Assembly: GCA_015832175.1 (NCBI GenBank)
Contig: WJXW01000008.1
Location: forward strand, 806,001-870,000
Direction: 5' to 3'
DNA length: 64,000 nt
DNA from: Paraphaeosphaeria minitans
Lineage: Eukaryota > Ascomycota > Dothideomycetes > Pleosporales > Didymosphaeriaceae
Position 1 is the stretch's first letter, and each line of letters opens with the position of its first letter. This document shows, piece after piece, positions 10,875 through 23,100 of the stretch. Under the pieces are notes generated by a model. That model made no database searches. It was not told the origin of the DNA and worked only from the letters and a program-made list of their open reading frames with translations. A program made the translations under genes and the position numbers.

Positions 10875-11323
10875 GGTGAGAGTCGAGCCTGCAGTCAATT
10901 CAGCGATTGCGCGTCATATGCTGACCGGCGAGGAGGTTTACCTGCGGTGGTTTGGCTGCAATGGCGTGTTGGGTGTGCTCAGAGGTCGGTCATGGGCGAT
11001 CCAAGCTTGATGGGCGATGGCTTATGTAAGGCGCAATAAGATCGCCTCGCAATCGTCGCCTTCACATTCACGACTCCCTTATCTATGATGCCAGCGCAAT
11101 AGTATTTGTCCCTCGACGACATACCACATGGCAGCGCCTGCCACGCCAGAGCCTCCGCGACCCGCACTTTCTCCGCGAGCTCACCCGCGCAGCTGCAACG
11201 CGCTCCCGATTGTTTCGCGACGCCCTGCGCCCTAGCAAGAACCACCACCTTCAGTACCAGTATCCGCACCCATTGCAACCCAGCCTCTTCCACCGCACAC
11301 GAATTCCACCATAGTTTCCCGCC
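10875..11323. promoter_or_regulatory. Divergent promoter between NDUFB2 and BUR1-like genes
   Basis: About 450 bp separates the two start codons on opposite strands and must include both promoters and leaders. A probable 5'-leader intron of NDUFB2 occupies part of its left side. No TATA box was seen. Confidence 0.45.
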
Positions 11324-13009
11324 ATGGCGAACGCTGGCGCCCCGACGCCCTCCAAGGGCCTACAGCGACGCTTCAAAGGCTGCTCCAAGATCGGCGAGTA
11401 CGAGCTGCTCAAGAAGCTGGGCGAGGGAACCTTTGGAGAAGTCCACCAGGCGCGACACGTTCGCTCCAGCCGCATCTTCGCCATGAAGAAGATCCTCACC
11501 CACAACGAGAAGGACGGCTTCCCCATCACAGCCCTACGCGAGATCAAGCTGCTCAAGATGCTTTCTCACGAGAATGTCTTGAAGTTGGAAGAAATGTCTG
11601 TCGAGCGCCCCAAGGCAGAGGGCAGGAAGCGCGCCATCCTCTACATGGTCATGCCGTACATGGACCACGACTTGTCTGGCCTGCTCGACAACCCCGACGT
11701 CCACTTCTCTGCACCCCAGGTCAAGTGCTACATGCTACAGCTGTTCAAAGGCCTCCGCTATTTGCACGACAACCACATCCTTCACCGCGATATGAAAGCC
11801 GCAAACCTGCTCATAAACAACCGTGGACGACTCCAGATTGCCGATTTTGGTCTGGCGCGCCATTACGACGAGCCTGTGCCCCAGCGCGGGAACGGCAACG
11901 GCGAGGCTCGACGAGAATACACCACGCTGGTCGTCACGAGGTGGTACCGGCCGCCTGAGCTATTGCTCCAACTACGACGATACACACCGGCCATTGATAT
12001 GTGGGGTGCTGGTTGCGTCTTTGGCGAAATGTTCAAACGCAAGCCCATCCTTGCTGGACAAAGTGACCTTCACCAGGCCCAGATTATCTTCGAATTGGTA
12101 GGCTCGCCAAACGACCGCAGCATGCCTGGATGGAACCAGCTGCCCGGTGCAGAGGCCGTACGATCTTTCGCAAGTCACTCAGGCCAGCTGTCACAGAAGT
12201 TCCGGGAGCTTAGCCCGCAAGGACTGGATCTTCTCAGCAAGCTGCTGATGCTCGACTGGCGAAAGCGCATCAACGCCATTGATGCTATCGACCACCCTTA
12301 CTTCAAGGAGGAACCAAAGCCGATGCGCGAGGAAGATATACCCACTTTTGCCGACTCACACGAGCTTGACAGGCGCAACGCCCGGGGTCAGAAACAACAC
12401 TTGCCGCCAGCGCCTGCAGGAGGTACGGTCGGCGGAGGTCCAAATGGTGAATGGACCGGCTCCGGGCCTCCCCAGAGCGGTCCTGGCTGGAACAATGGCG
12501 ACAGGCGATACGGTCCACCCGATCGAGGGCCACCTGGTGTTGACCGACCACGAGGAAATCACGACCGTAGACCCCCGCCTCCACCAGCGGAGCGCAGGCC
12601 ACACTGGGGTGGTGGTGGCAACGGGGCAAACTTGCCCGTGCCTCCTTCACACCCGCCTCGCTACGTCCAAGGTGGTGACCGTGGGCACCGCGATCGAGAC
12701 CGAGCACCACCTGGCGATACCTACATTCCTTCTTATGAAGGAGCGCGACCAAAAGAGGAACGTCGATCACGGGACCCTGACGATAGGACTACCGGTAGAG
12801 ATGGTCGGCGTGGATCCCGAGACTCTGGCCACTCACGAGATGGTTTTGCCGACGATCGTGCAGACCGGGGCAGGGACTACCGAGACCGGGACCGAGGGGG
12901 TGCTTCGCGCAACTTTGGAAGAGACAGGCGAGATGGCAAAACACGCTCACGAAGCCCCGAGCGAAGAGACAGGGCGCGCGAGCGGGACCGAGATATTTAC
13001 AGGCGGTAG
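11324..13009 (+). CDS. bur1: BUR1/CDK9-type transcription-elongation kinase
   Basis: Single exon, 561 residues. The kinase domain spans about residues 26-325: Gly-rich loop GEGTFGEV (33-40), catalytic Lys55 in FAMKK, the CDK9-type cyclin-binding helix PITALRE (67-73), [10 protein letters not shown] (from 154), DFG (174-176) and the T-loop [12 protein letters not shown] with the likely activating Thr205. PITALRE is the historic name of CDK9, and the fungal orthologue is Bur1, which phosphorylates Spt5 and the RNA polymerase II tail with a partner cyclin. The last 200 residues are low complexity, rich in Pro, Gly, Arg, Asp and RS/RD pairs, as in other filamentous fungal Bur1 proteins. A nuclear location is inferred. 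The start ATG sits in a good context (CGCCATGGC). Confidence 0.93.
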   Translation: MANAGAPTPSKGLQRRFKGCSKIGEYELLKKLGEGTFGEVHQARHVRSSRIFAMKKILTHNEKDGFPITALREIKLLKMLSHENVLKLEEMSVERPKAEGRKRAILYMVMPYMDHDLSGLLDNPDVHFSAPQVKCYMLQLFKGLRYLHDNHILHRDMKAANLLINNRGRLQIADFGLARHYDEPVPQRGNGNGEARREYTTLVVTRWYRPPELLLQLRRYTPAIDMWGAGCVFGEMFKRKPILAGQSDLHQAQIIFELVGSPNDRSMPGWNQLPGAEAVRSFASHSGQLSQKFRELSPQGLDLLSKLLMLDWRKRINAIDAIDHPYFKEEPKPMREEDIPTFADSHELDRRNARGQKQHLPPAPAGGTVGGGPNGEWTGSGPPQSGPGWNNGDRRYGPPDRGPPGVDRPRGNHDRRPPPPPAERRPHWGGGGNGANLPVPPSHPPRYVQGGDRGHRDRDRAPPGDTYIPSYEGARPKEERRSRDPDDRTTGRDGRRGSRDSGHSRDGFADDRADRGRDYRDRDRGGASRNFGRDRRDGKTRSRSPERRDRARERDRDIYRR

Positions 13010-13542
13010 AATCGTGTGTATTAACCACCCTCACAGATCCTTTGCTTGGGTTCCAGGTGTGGGTCAATGGTCTCATTCGTTTGTACCAGGCAGGGAGTGG
13101 TTTTATGCTGGAACTCGGCGCATGCGGCTTGGTGGGATTGTTTCCTGTACTCTATGCATGGCGCTAGTGGATCAACAAGAGGGGGTTTGGCGATGGCCAT
13201 GTGGCGTTCAAGGGGTTTGACCAGCATTTGCACGGCGTCTACTTATGCTCAGTGTTCACACATTGAGATCCGCCGAATGGTGGAGTGTTTTGATACATGA
13301 TGGATGCAAGATATTGTTAACATGTGAGGTACACTTTCGGTGCCCAAACAGTGCATTGCGGGATTTGATTTCGGCTACAGTTCTCGTGTCGGACCGACGG
13401 GCTAGCCGTGAAGACTTCCGCTGCAGCATTGTCGCTGTGGCCTGACACGTTGTCAGGTACAGCGCAAGCATAGCAAATGAGAAGATGCGTTCACCCCTCA
13501 CGGAGGACGAGCATGCTTGCTTTTGGTGGTTGGCTTGGCCTG

Positions 13543-13550
13543 TATATAAA
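13543..13550 (+). promoter_or_regulatory. TATA box candidate for aspartokinase gene
   Basis: TATATAAA occurs 258 bp upstream of the start codon in an otherwise GC-balanced region. If used, transcription would start near 13580, leaving a 5' leader of about 200 nt. Confidence 0.45.
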
Positions 13551-13610
13551 GAATCTTGACTCGCCAACGCTCTCGGCCGTGATCGCATGCACGCCGTTCC
13601 TTTGAGCGCA

Positions 13611-13617
13611 TGAGTCA
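13611..13617 (+). promoter_or_regulatory. Gcn4/CpcA-type site (TGAGTCA)
   Basis: A perfect TGAGTCA, the palindromic core bound by yeast Gcn4 and the filamentous fungal cross-pathway regulator CpcA/Cpc-1, sits 191 bp before the aspartokinase ATG. A near match, TGACTCG, lies at 13557-13563. Amino-acid-starvation control of HOM3-type genes is known, so the context fits. If the TATA box at 13543 is the real one, the perfect site would lie in the leader, so its use is uncertain. Confidence 0.5.
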
Positions 13618-13807
13618 GCGTCGACGCCCCGCTGTCGCACCGAGAATTCCCCACCGACGCGCTCTTCACGCTTTTTCCTAGCTGAAGAGTCACCCAATCT
13701 GCCGTCTGACCAGTTCCACGTCATCTACAAGTCCAGAACCCCTTTCAAAGAAAAGTAAAACCACCCACCCAATTGATCTGCCTGATCGACAGATTTCACG
13801 CTCCATA

Positions 13808-15504
13808 ATGTCTACCACCACAAATGGATACAAGCACTCGTCCGAGCGGATAGCTCACACGGAAGAAAAGCACCTTCCCGGTGGCTGGGTTGTGCTCAAG
13901 TTCGGGGGTACATCTGTGGGCAAATTCGCGGAGAACATAGCGGATATTGTCAAGTACGGACGTCCCCCGGAGCACATGCGATGCGGGCAGCGCACCTTGC
14001 TAACGACGCATTCTAGGAACGGTTTGACCACGAACCGCACCGCCATTGTCTGCTCCGCGCGCAGCGGAACCACCAAGCTCGAAGGCACTACTAACAGGCT
14101 CCTCCGATGCGCGAGGGCCGCCGAGAGAGCCGGCTCGCGTGCCTACGATGAGGTTGTTGAAGCCCTCCGCGTCGACCATATTCAGGCCGCCAAGAGCACG
14201 CTGAAAGATGCTGGAATTCTGGCCAGGTTCGAAGAGGAGGTCAATGCCGAGTGCGAGGGACTGGTCAAGATTCTGGAGTCAGCGCAGCACCTGGAAGAGG
14301 TGACGAGCCGTGCCGAGGACAAGATTGTGAGCAAAGGCGAGAAGCTGAGCTGTCGCTACATGGCTGCGCTTTTGAACGACCGCGGTGCGCCTGCGCAGTA
14401 CGTCGATGCATCGGATGTGTTCAAGACTCCTGGTCCTAGGAAGGGGGACGTGGGCGACAGTTTCTACAAGGACCTCGCTGAAGCGTTGGGCAAAGAGGTT
14501 GAGGCTTGCGGCGACAAGGTTCCGGTCATCACGGGCTTCTTTGGAAATGTCCCTGGAGGCATCCTGAGCGCTGTGGGACGTGGCTATACCGACCTGTGTG
14601 CTGCTCTGGTGGCCGTCGGCCTCAACGCTGACGAGCTGCAGATCTGGAAAGAGGTGGATGGCATCTTCACGGCAGACCCCCGCAAGGTCCCTACGGCCCG
14701 TCTCCTCTCCTCCGTCACGCCCTCCGAGGCTGCAGAATTGACGTTCTACGGCTCCGAGGTCATCCATCCGTTCACCATGGAGCAGGTCATCCGCGCTCGC
14801 ATCCCCATCCGTATCAAGAACGTCATGAATCCGCGCGGCAACGGCACCATCATCTTCCCCGATCGCTTCGAAGACGAGCCAGGATCGCCCGCCAAGCACA
14901 CCGGCCTCTTCCGCACCCGCTCAACCAGCATCCTCTCGGCCCTGCAGCGCCCTAAGCGGCCCACAGCCGTGACCATCAAGCACAACGTTATTGTGCTTAA
15001 CGTGCACAGTAACAAGCGCACGCGAGCTCACGGCTTTCTTATGAACATCTTCAGCATCTTGGACCGCTGGAACCTTTCGGTCGACCTAATCTCTTCTTCC
15101 GAAGTGCACGTCTCCATGGCCCTGCACTCCGAGTCTGCACTGCTCAGTGGCGGTGGAGAAGACGAGTACAAGATCAAGAACAAGGACTTGCACGGCGCGA
15201 TCGACGAACTGGGCGCTCTGGGTGCGATTGACATTGTGCCTGATATGGCCATCGTCAGCTTGGTCGGCAAGCAGCTCAAGAACATGATCGGCATCTCTGG
15301 CCGTTTCTTCAGCGTCTTGGGAAACAACAACATCAACATTGAAATGATCTCGCAGGGTCAGTTTTGCTTTCACTGCCTGGCTGAGAGAGATGCTAACAAT
15401 GCGCAGGTGCCAGCGAGATCAACATATCCTGTGTCATCGAGGAGCGCGAGGCTGACCGCGCTCTGAACGTCGTGCACACCAACCTTTTCACTTTTCTCGA
15501 GTAG
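13808..15504 (+). CDS. hom3: Aspartokinase
   Basis: Three exons (13808-13953, 14017-15356, 15407-15504) encode 527 residues, the length of yeast Hom3. It phosphorylates L-aspartate with ATP, the first step towards threonine, methionine and homoserine, in the cytosol. The N-terminal amino-acid-kinase motif KFGGTS is at residues 31-36. Further family blocks include GFFGNVPGG, GRGYTDLCAAL and the ITxFGSEVIHPF-like LTFYGSEVIHPFTMEQ. Two ACT regulatory domains follow (VLNVHSNKRTRAHGF and IVSLVGKQLKN...ISGRFFSVLGNNNINIEMISQG). The first intron (63 nt) has no stop and is a multiple of three, so simple translation runs through it; homology to VxxIVKx...NRTAIVCSARS supports removing it. The last intron is needed to reach GASEINISCVI and the natural C-terminus. 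Confidence 0.93.
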
Positions 15505-17117
15505 AGAGCTGCATATGCATAATACGCGGCGTTTGAGCGTTTCCATCTTGCTGTTCAATATTTCGTAGATACATATTTGCACAGGAACGCCATGCTTCCT
15601 CTTGATATGCCAAATCTCTTATACTTTTGGATATCGAATCCTGACTCGTTTTGACCCGTCAAATGTGAACGAATGTTTAGATGCGATCACACAAAACATG
15701 AGTATAGCAGTTGCCTCCAGCCTCGGCCCCAATCCAGCCTCAGCCCCGCCATTCAACTCCAGCATCTACCTCCCTACACACGACTCCTCGCCAAGTCCGT
15801 AGCACCCGGAACACCGCTTCGAAGCACAATCCGCATCGAAAGCGTTGACCCGAGTTCTAGAGCTGCCGCCGGAACACGCCATCCGGATCCCACAATCCAC
15901 ACATCTACACAGACTAGCCTTCCCATCACTCGACGACGTCGGTCCGTCCTGCCACAACCCCCCATCGCCATCGATACTGCGTTTATTCACCCTGCTCTTC
16001 CCTTAGAAACCGTTGTCACGACACCCGGATCACGTTTCGCCGTCTCCCCCGCTGACATCACCAGGGTTGTCTTCGACTGGGGAACCTACCCACAGGCGAG
16101 GACGCGACCGGCGCACAACGCATCGCAGGCCGCAACTATCATACGTACTCACCGGCGTCGCATCCGGCGGCCTCGGTCTCGTACCTACGGGAGCAAGGGG
16201 TTGCAAGCGTACGGCGTGCAAACCGGTGGCATCTGATGTACGGGTGCCGAGGATGATCCGAGGGCTAGGTACCTCCTAGGTATGGGGAGGTCTGTTTTGC
16301 CATTCCAAAGTCGTGCTTTACCGGCGTTGGGGCGAAGAGATGCAGGGGTCCTGGATGGAGGGGGCGATGTCGTGGACACGGATACGGTGACGTGGAAGAC
16401 GTTGGGCTAGGGTGTCAGGGTCTTAAGGGGGGCGAAGGGACCTCTGAGGGTGCGGAGGAGGGGTTGAGGGGTGCTGTTGGGGATCGTGATGTGGATGACA
16501 TGGTGCGAACGGAAGTCTTGAGGTGCTGCGGCGGACAAGTACTTAGAAACAGGAGCTCCAGTTCCACGGCCATGGCCACCCTGATATATGATATCGAATT
16601 CCGCCAAGGTAGGTGACTGTATCATCGGTACACACTAGAACAGCTAGAATCATCCGATTAGATATGATCTCGCGGACAGATGTCCAGCAAACACATCGAT
16701 ACACTTCAAACAATGCATTCCTCACGTATCGTATATAGTACACTACACCACATCAATCAAACTCCCCCCCTCCCCCTCTCTCTCTTATACGCTGTACATG
16801 CAGACCAAACCGCCCCCCCCTCCTTGCCAGATGGCCCACCCAGAGAACCCCCCTCTTTCAGCACCAGGATGGGCGTAACAAAAACTCCAGCGTCCGGAAG
16901 CTCATGTACAAGTAACGGGCAACGCTAGAATATTTATCCTCACCACCCTGCTTCCCGCGCCGTCAAAAGAAGTAAAAAAAAAAGGAATACAGGAATATCG
17001 CCGCCTGACAAAGAAGAAGACAACGCCAAGGCTGCATGGCAAACCGAATAGCAAAATTTCTCCACAAGACGTGCGCTAGAAATGAAGAATCGTACATTTG
17101 AAAGAGAACTACCAACG
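15505..17117. other. Long spacer between hom3 and the snt1-like gene
   Basis: Several overlapping open frames at 15.6-16.4 kb on both strands are rich in Arg, Pro, Ser and Thr and lack domains or a clear start and splice pattern, so none is called. Homopolymeric C runs (about 16760-16850) and an A run (16976-16983) occur near the 3' end of the minus-strand gene. The rest is probably 3' untranslated sequence of both neighbours. Confidence 0.4.
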
Positions 17118-20100
17118 CTACCGGCGCCATTCTGCGTGCTGCCTAGGCACGGCGTTCGCCCAGTCCATCCCACCGGGGCCCTGGGGTGGGCCGGACGTAC
17201 CCCTCTGATCGGATGCGGGCGGTCCCTGCGGCGGACCCCTTACCATCATCCTCTCCCGTTGCATGTGTGCATCGCGCTCCCTCATTTCATGGATTTCTCG
17301 TTCTCGACGTTCTCGATCACGGTTTCCAGCTAAGAACTCTTCACGCTGAGTTTGCTCCTCGCGCAAGCGATTATTCTCCCGAGCGAATGGATCCCGAAAG
17401 CGTTCTTCAGGTCGAGGAGGACCGCCGAAGAGAGGGTGACTCTCGCCTAGAGATGAGCGAGGAGGATGCTGCAAAGGTGGCGGACCATGCTCTGATCGCG
17501 GGAGCGGAGTGTGAGAGCGCTGCTGCCCACCGTATGTTCTCTCTTGTGGAGGTTGGTAGCGAGGATCTTGGTGAGCCTGAGGTGGACCTGCGGAGCGCGA
17601 CATCTTAGGTTCGCGTTCGCGGAGCAATGCATCAGCACGATGCTGTATTTCACGACTCACATCACGATTGTCAGTGCGTGGGTCGAAATCATGGAGCATC
17701 TCGCGGTGGTCCCGCCGAAATTGGTCCGCCATGCTTGGAGCGCGCGTATGCTGGCCTCCGGGATGTTGTTCGCCGGGCGTTTGAGGGTTGGGGTATGCTA
17801 AACCACCATTGTGAACTTGTGCATGCTCGTTGCGACTGTGTACATCCCTCTGCCCAACCAAATGGTTGCTATGGAGGTGGGGACTGGGCCGCATGCCAAC
17901 GGGAGCTGAAGACTGCGAGTTCCCGCCTGGTGGATCAACCTGTCCATATGGATTAGGTTGGAGTATTTGCGAAGTTCCACCCGGTGCTTGGGCATGCTGT
18001 GAAGCGGCCGCCGCCGCACTCATACTGTGGCGAGGCTGTTGTCCAGGTTGGGCGCTTAAACTAGGGGTACGTGAATGCAGATGTGGCGAATTCTGGAATG
18101 CGGAGAGCGGAGGCGGGGATGGATTATGACGTGGATTATTGTGTTGCGCCAGCAAGGACCGGTGACTGCCCATAAAGGCGGATCTGTCGGTAAAAGCAGG
18201 TTGCTGATGAGGAGAATTCATGACGGGGCCCTGTGGTGCCTGGCTGTGACCCGGAAATTGTCTTGACCACTCTTCACGTGAAGCTCGCCCTACAGCTGCT
18301 TGTTCCCTTGTCAGATCGACAACCTGCCGGCCTGGCATTTGCGACACACCAGGTTGTTGCGAATAGGGCAGGCGACCGTATGTCGGTTGTGTCGTTGCTT
18401 CAGCGTAAGGATCCCTTCTAGGGGGAAGAGATTGTGGGACCGGGGGAGGCGGTGCGATTGGAGTCTGTTGTTGTGGAGTCGGAGTGTGCGATGGTATGGT
18501 TTGCTCAGGTTTCTTTCGCTTCGGCTCTTCAGGCTGATCGTCATTAAGAAGAGACATCAAGTTCGACTTCCTAGGTTCAGTGGCAGGCTTAGGAGCAGTT
18601 GAAGCCGTTGGTGGTGGCGGCACTTGAGTTTGGGGTAGCGAGGACGGCACATAACCCTGCGGCTGCGTGAGCATATGCATTGGTTGTTGAGACTGTGAGC
18701 GTTGGTGGGGAACTGGATAGAGCCTAGATTCTTCTTTGACAGGCGGAGTCGCAAGAGCAGCAAAGGATTGCGCAGGCGGTAACGAACTTGGCGGTGGTAC
18801 CGCATTCTCCATCAGCGATTGCTGGTGACGATGCTGATAAGAGAGAGGCCGAGTCTCCGGCGATAAAGCACCTAGACCAGGACGTCCTTGTAACGAGACA
18901 GAGCCGAAAGGTCTGGCTTGGTGCATTTCTCCGGAGACATGACGAGTGTGCTGGGGCTGGAATCGATCTTGCTGTGTTTCGGCCCTCGGAGGTTCGCGTT
19001 CTTGAAAAGATGGGCGGAATAAAGATGGCTGCGCCTGCATTTGTGGTTGGCCAAGAGATTGCAAGGCTCGAGAATTTGGTGGCATGTTGGGTGGTTGCGA
19101 GGGTGGACGATGCTCCATGCCCCTGGGAAGTTCATCAGAGAAGTAGCCTGCGCGAGGACCAGGACGACGGGATTCCAACTGGGACACGTGAGGAGGCATC
19201 GGTTGCCGTACAGCATGGGTTGGAGAAGAATGCTGCTGGGGGATTGACACAAGCGAAGAGTCAGGCATCGAATATGTTGTACCAGGAACTAGTGGTTTTG
19301 ACTGGGGCGCTTGCGCAATATTGGAAAACCTAGCTGCGGACGACATGCTGGGAGGCGACGCCTTCGAGACAACCATACCGAAGGCTCCAGCCGCTTCGGG
19401 GGTCGGCGCAAGGGTTCGAGGGACAGTGACCTGGGTGCTTTCGTAACGTCGTTTTGGTGCAGGGGTAGGAATCGGTGGTTGTCCTATATCGACGCCTCGA
19501 TTACGTCTCTCATCAGCTTCCTCTGCTGCTCTTTCAAGGTCTTTCGCTCCACCCTCTACAAGCCGGAGGTATTGATTCTTCACCATAGTCTGAGTCTTGG
19601 TGCCCATGTGGGTGGCAATTGCTGCCCAGTCGGTTCCGAAATGGGCAACATTCTTCTGGAAGTCCGTCTGTTCAGTGACTGACCAGTAACTCGAAGGTCC
19701 AGGCCTGGCGCTGGGTGGTTGTAATCGAGCTCGTTCCGTCATGCCGGGCATAGGGTAATACTGAGGCTCCGCCTGAAGAATCATCTGTTCATCGTGGATG
19801 CCAGGCTGCATCGGAAGAGCCATTTCCCCGAGCTTGCTGAACTCGTCCTCCACCTTCACGCCCATCGCTTTGCGATCAACTTTGGCAGGTGATCCAATTG
19901 GGGCAACAACAAGAGGTTGCACTTGAGCTTGAGCATGCGCTTGGGCTTGAGCTTGGGCTTGGGCTTGAGCTTCTGCTTGCGCCTGTGCCTGCGCCTGTGC
20001 TTGTGCCTGCGCCTGGAGCTGAGCCTTGGTTTTCCGCGAGCCTTTTTCCCTCGCGCTCTTGCCGCGACGCCCAGCTTTTTCCTGTGTCCCATCCGCATCT

Positions 20101-23100
20101 GTTTGCCTGCGAAGACGTCCTGGCGTCGGTGTCGATGTTGTTGTGTCTATGTCTGTTTCGGCTCCAAACGTCGGTGCTGCTGAACGCCGTGGTCGTCCAG
20201 TCTCCGTTAACGCCGGGGGAAGCCCATCTTCTCCTGACGGATCAGGCCGGTCCATGTTAGCAATAGCTCCACGACCACGAGTGTTTCCACCTCTTCTCCT
20301 AGGTCCACCCCGTCCCCTTCTGACTTTACCTTTGTATTCTCTTTGCCATTTGGTGGCATAGTAATGATTGATACAGTCTTTGTATGTTCTGCTGGTGCCA
20401 GCTTCCTTATACAAGATCTCCGCTAGTTTCCCCCACTTCTTCGCGTATTGATCCCTATATTGTTGCACCATGATTCGATGTTCCTCCTCTGTGAAATCGT
20501 CCTCAGGTGGCTCATAGTGGAACGCAAAAATCCCTTGACCGGGCTCCCGCTGGAAATTGGTGTCGATAAATCTCCGCCGCTGCACCTCGTGTGCAGTCAG
20601 TTCAGGTGGCACATCTGCTTCTTTCTCCGGGTCAGCCATTGATCTCTTCGGCTCCTTCTCATGTTGCTCCCTCTCCAGTTCAGCGGTCCTGAGGGATTCT
20701 TGCATTGCAATCTCAAGGTCTAGCTCAGTTGCCCATCGATGGCCTCGGCGGCCAGTGGTAGGTGCTGGATTGTCTAAAATCGGACCCATTGTAGATGTCT
20801 CGATCCCTGGAGTTGTCGCCAGTGCACTCGGCTCGGCGGATGCTGGTCGCTCGTGACCGTCCGTATCGTTCAACCGATCAAGATTGCGAACATGATTACG
20901 CCATTGTCGATACACTGTAGCGTAATTTTCCAACTGTTCATCAGTGTCGAGTTCTGGCTCAATGTTCTCTCTCAATCTGTTACGAATGGCGAGCATGACG
21001 GATTCGGACATGCGGGGGCCTTCCAGCTCGGATATCGGCGTTGGTGGTCCAGACCCAAGGAATGGAAGCGAACTAAGATCAGGGACATCTTCCAGTTCAT
21101 CACTTGTACCGCGACGCAAACGCAGTGCGCGTGTTGCTGGGGCTACTTGCTTTTCTTCCTCCTCGTGCTTGTATTCCATATTTACATCTTCGGAATCCTC
21201 AGGTTTCGGTGTTGGCAGCTCGTTTAAATTGTTTTCCGGCGGAGCGACCGGAGATGTCTTGGGTGAAGGTACCAAAGTCGGCGCTTCATCCGCAAGCTTA
21301 GGTTCCTCTTCCGGAAGATGATACGTGGTCAGGCTTGCCAGCAAAATGATCTCTTGTAGTGGAGTTGTAGCGCGCAAATGCGGTGCGCTGAGATCTATTC
21401 GTTTTGATTCCAGTAAAGCCTTCTCGCGATTATACTTGGCTTCTGACTCCGCAAAATCATCCTCGTCGAGATCAAGATCATCATCTGAGTCCTGTAGAGC
21501 TTCGGGACCAGAGGATGCTGCCGAAAAAAGCGGTTTCTCAGGAACCGAAGGCGCTTCTGCCATTGATACGTTGGAAAGGCGCCGTGTTCCGATTGAGGTG
21601 CGTTTCGGTGAGAAGGCTCTGCGATAATCCCCGGATGCTCTTCGGTCGCGAGCCATTTCAGACTCCATCGAGGGTCGAGTGATGGAAGGTGAAACCGACT
21701 TGGCCTTGTCGGCACGCTGAGACTCTGGTGCAGAAATGCTTGCTTCCAGCTTAGGAGCCTTGGGAGCAGTGCCGAAGGCCCGATCGCGATCTTCGGCAGG
21801 ATATTCGCGCTTCGAAGGGATCGTCGTACGGTTGTTCAAGTTCAGGCCAGGTCTCACCCACTGCATGCTCTTGGGTGGCCCATTCATAGGCATCCGCGCA
21901 GCCGGAAAGCCAGGGCGATCAGAGGGCGGGTACATTGGCGGTCGGACAGCCATTGAATTCCCTCTGTCAGCTTTGGGTCCTGTTGGAATATTCATAGGCA
22001 GACTCTTCGGAGACGTGTTGCTTAGCATCATAGATGCACCACTTCCGCTGCCGTTGCGGGAACCCATGGCTGGCTGCATTGCGTTTGGAGACGGATCACG
22101 CGGATTATTCCCGTAAGGAAGTCGCGCTGGTCTTGGGTAAGAAGGCGATACGTTGGCTCTCAAAGCTACTTGTGGTCCAGTAGGAGGAGCTCGAGTCGTT
22201 GCTGCTGGGCCTGCAGGAGGCGATATTGACGAACTGGGAGCATTGCTGCTCATAGGAGCCGACGGCTTCGATTCTGCATTAGAAGATGGAGGGCCACTGT
22301 TGTTCGATGCCGGTAGCATGAGAGAAGGGCGCGACTCAGCATGCGATGGCCCTGACGAAAGAACTGTCCTACCATCCTGCCCCGGACCCGACCCCTGCGT
22401 TTGGGACGGAACGTCCGGGGGTGGTCGCTCAAGAGCCCGATCGGCTTTAGGTCCGGTGGGAGGTGCAATCGATAACCCAGCCGGTACGCTTGGTTTCGGG
22501 GCTACGGTGATGGTTGGAACCGTAACGGGAGCAGATGGCGCAGGCGCTGAAGATGCAGCTTGTGCCGGTTTCGGAGGTTGTAAGGCGGTCGCAGGCTTCG
22601 CATCGAGAAGAGGATTCCTCCAGACATTGGAGCCAAACGCAGGTACCGCAGCGGGAGGAGACGATGCGCGCGGCGCATAGCGTTCCCTCGAAGCTTCCGC
22701 ACGGCTTGCAAGAAGAAGATCATCCCGTCCAGGTTCGCGCCTAGCATCCTTGTTGCCTAGCGCCTCTGACGCAGTTGAAGCACGTCTCGAGTAGGAATCC
22801 ACAGACGGTCCATGTCGTTCAGCAGGTGAGTGGTGGGTCGAATGAGGAACCGCGCTCGTTGGTGTTCCAGGGAGATGTCTTGTATCAAGCGTGGCGCTTC
22901 CGCGGTGCGTATCAAGTGCCCGCGGTCCTGGTTTCGCACCCGCCGGTCCAATGTAAGAGTCGTACTCTCTCGGTACGAATCTGCGGTCGTCGCGTTCTCT
23001 CCGGTCATAATCTCGATCACGTTCATCACGCGGATCTCGATCGCGTCGCATGGGGTCCCTTGAGCGGCTTCGCGGTCGATACGATCGATCAGGCATGCGA

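Larger units (their letters stand above)
13010..13807. promoter_or_regulatory. Spacer with the HOM3 upstream region
   Basis: The left side should hold the bur1 3' region. The right side holds the promoter of the aspartokinase gene, including a TATA box and a Gcn4/CpcA-type site listed separately. No further gene is seen. Confidence 0.5.

Noticed and set aside
12279..13220. 313-codon plus-strand frame overlapping the end of the bur1 gene
   Set aside because: It is a second frame of the Arg/Asp/Gly/Pro-rich low-complexity tail, where long open frames arise from codon bias. No domain is present.
15673..16236. 187-codon plus-strand frame
   Set aside because: Arg/Pro/Thr-rich with equally long frames overlapping it; no recognisable domain, splice structure or coding pattern.
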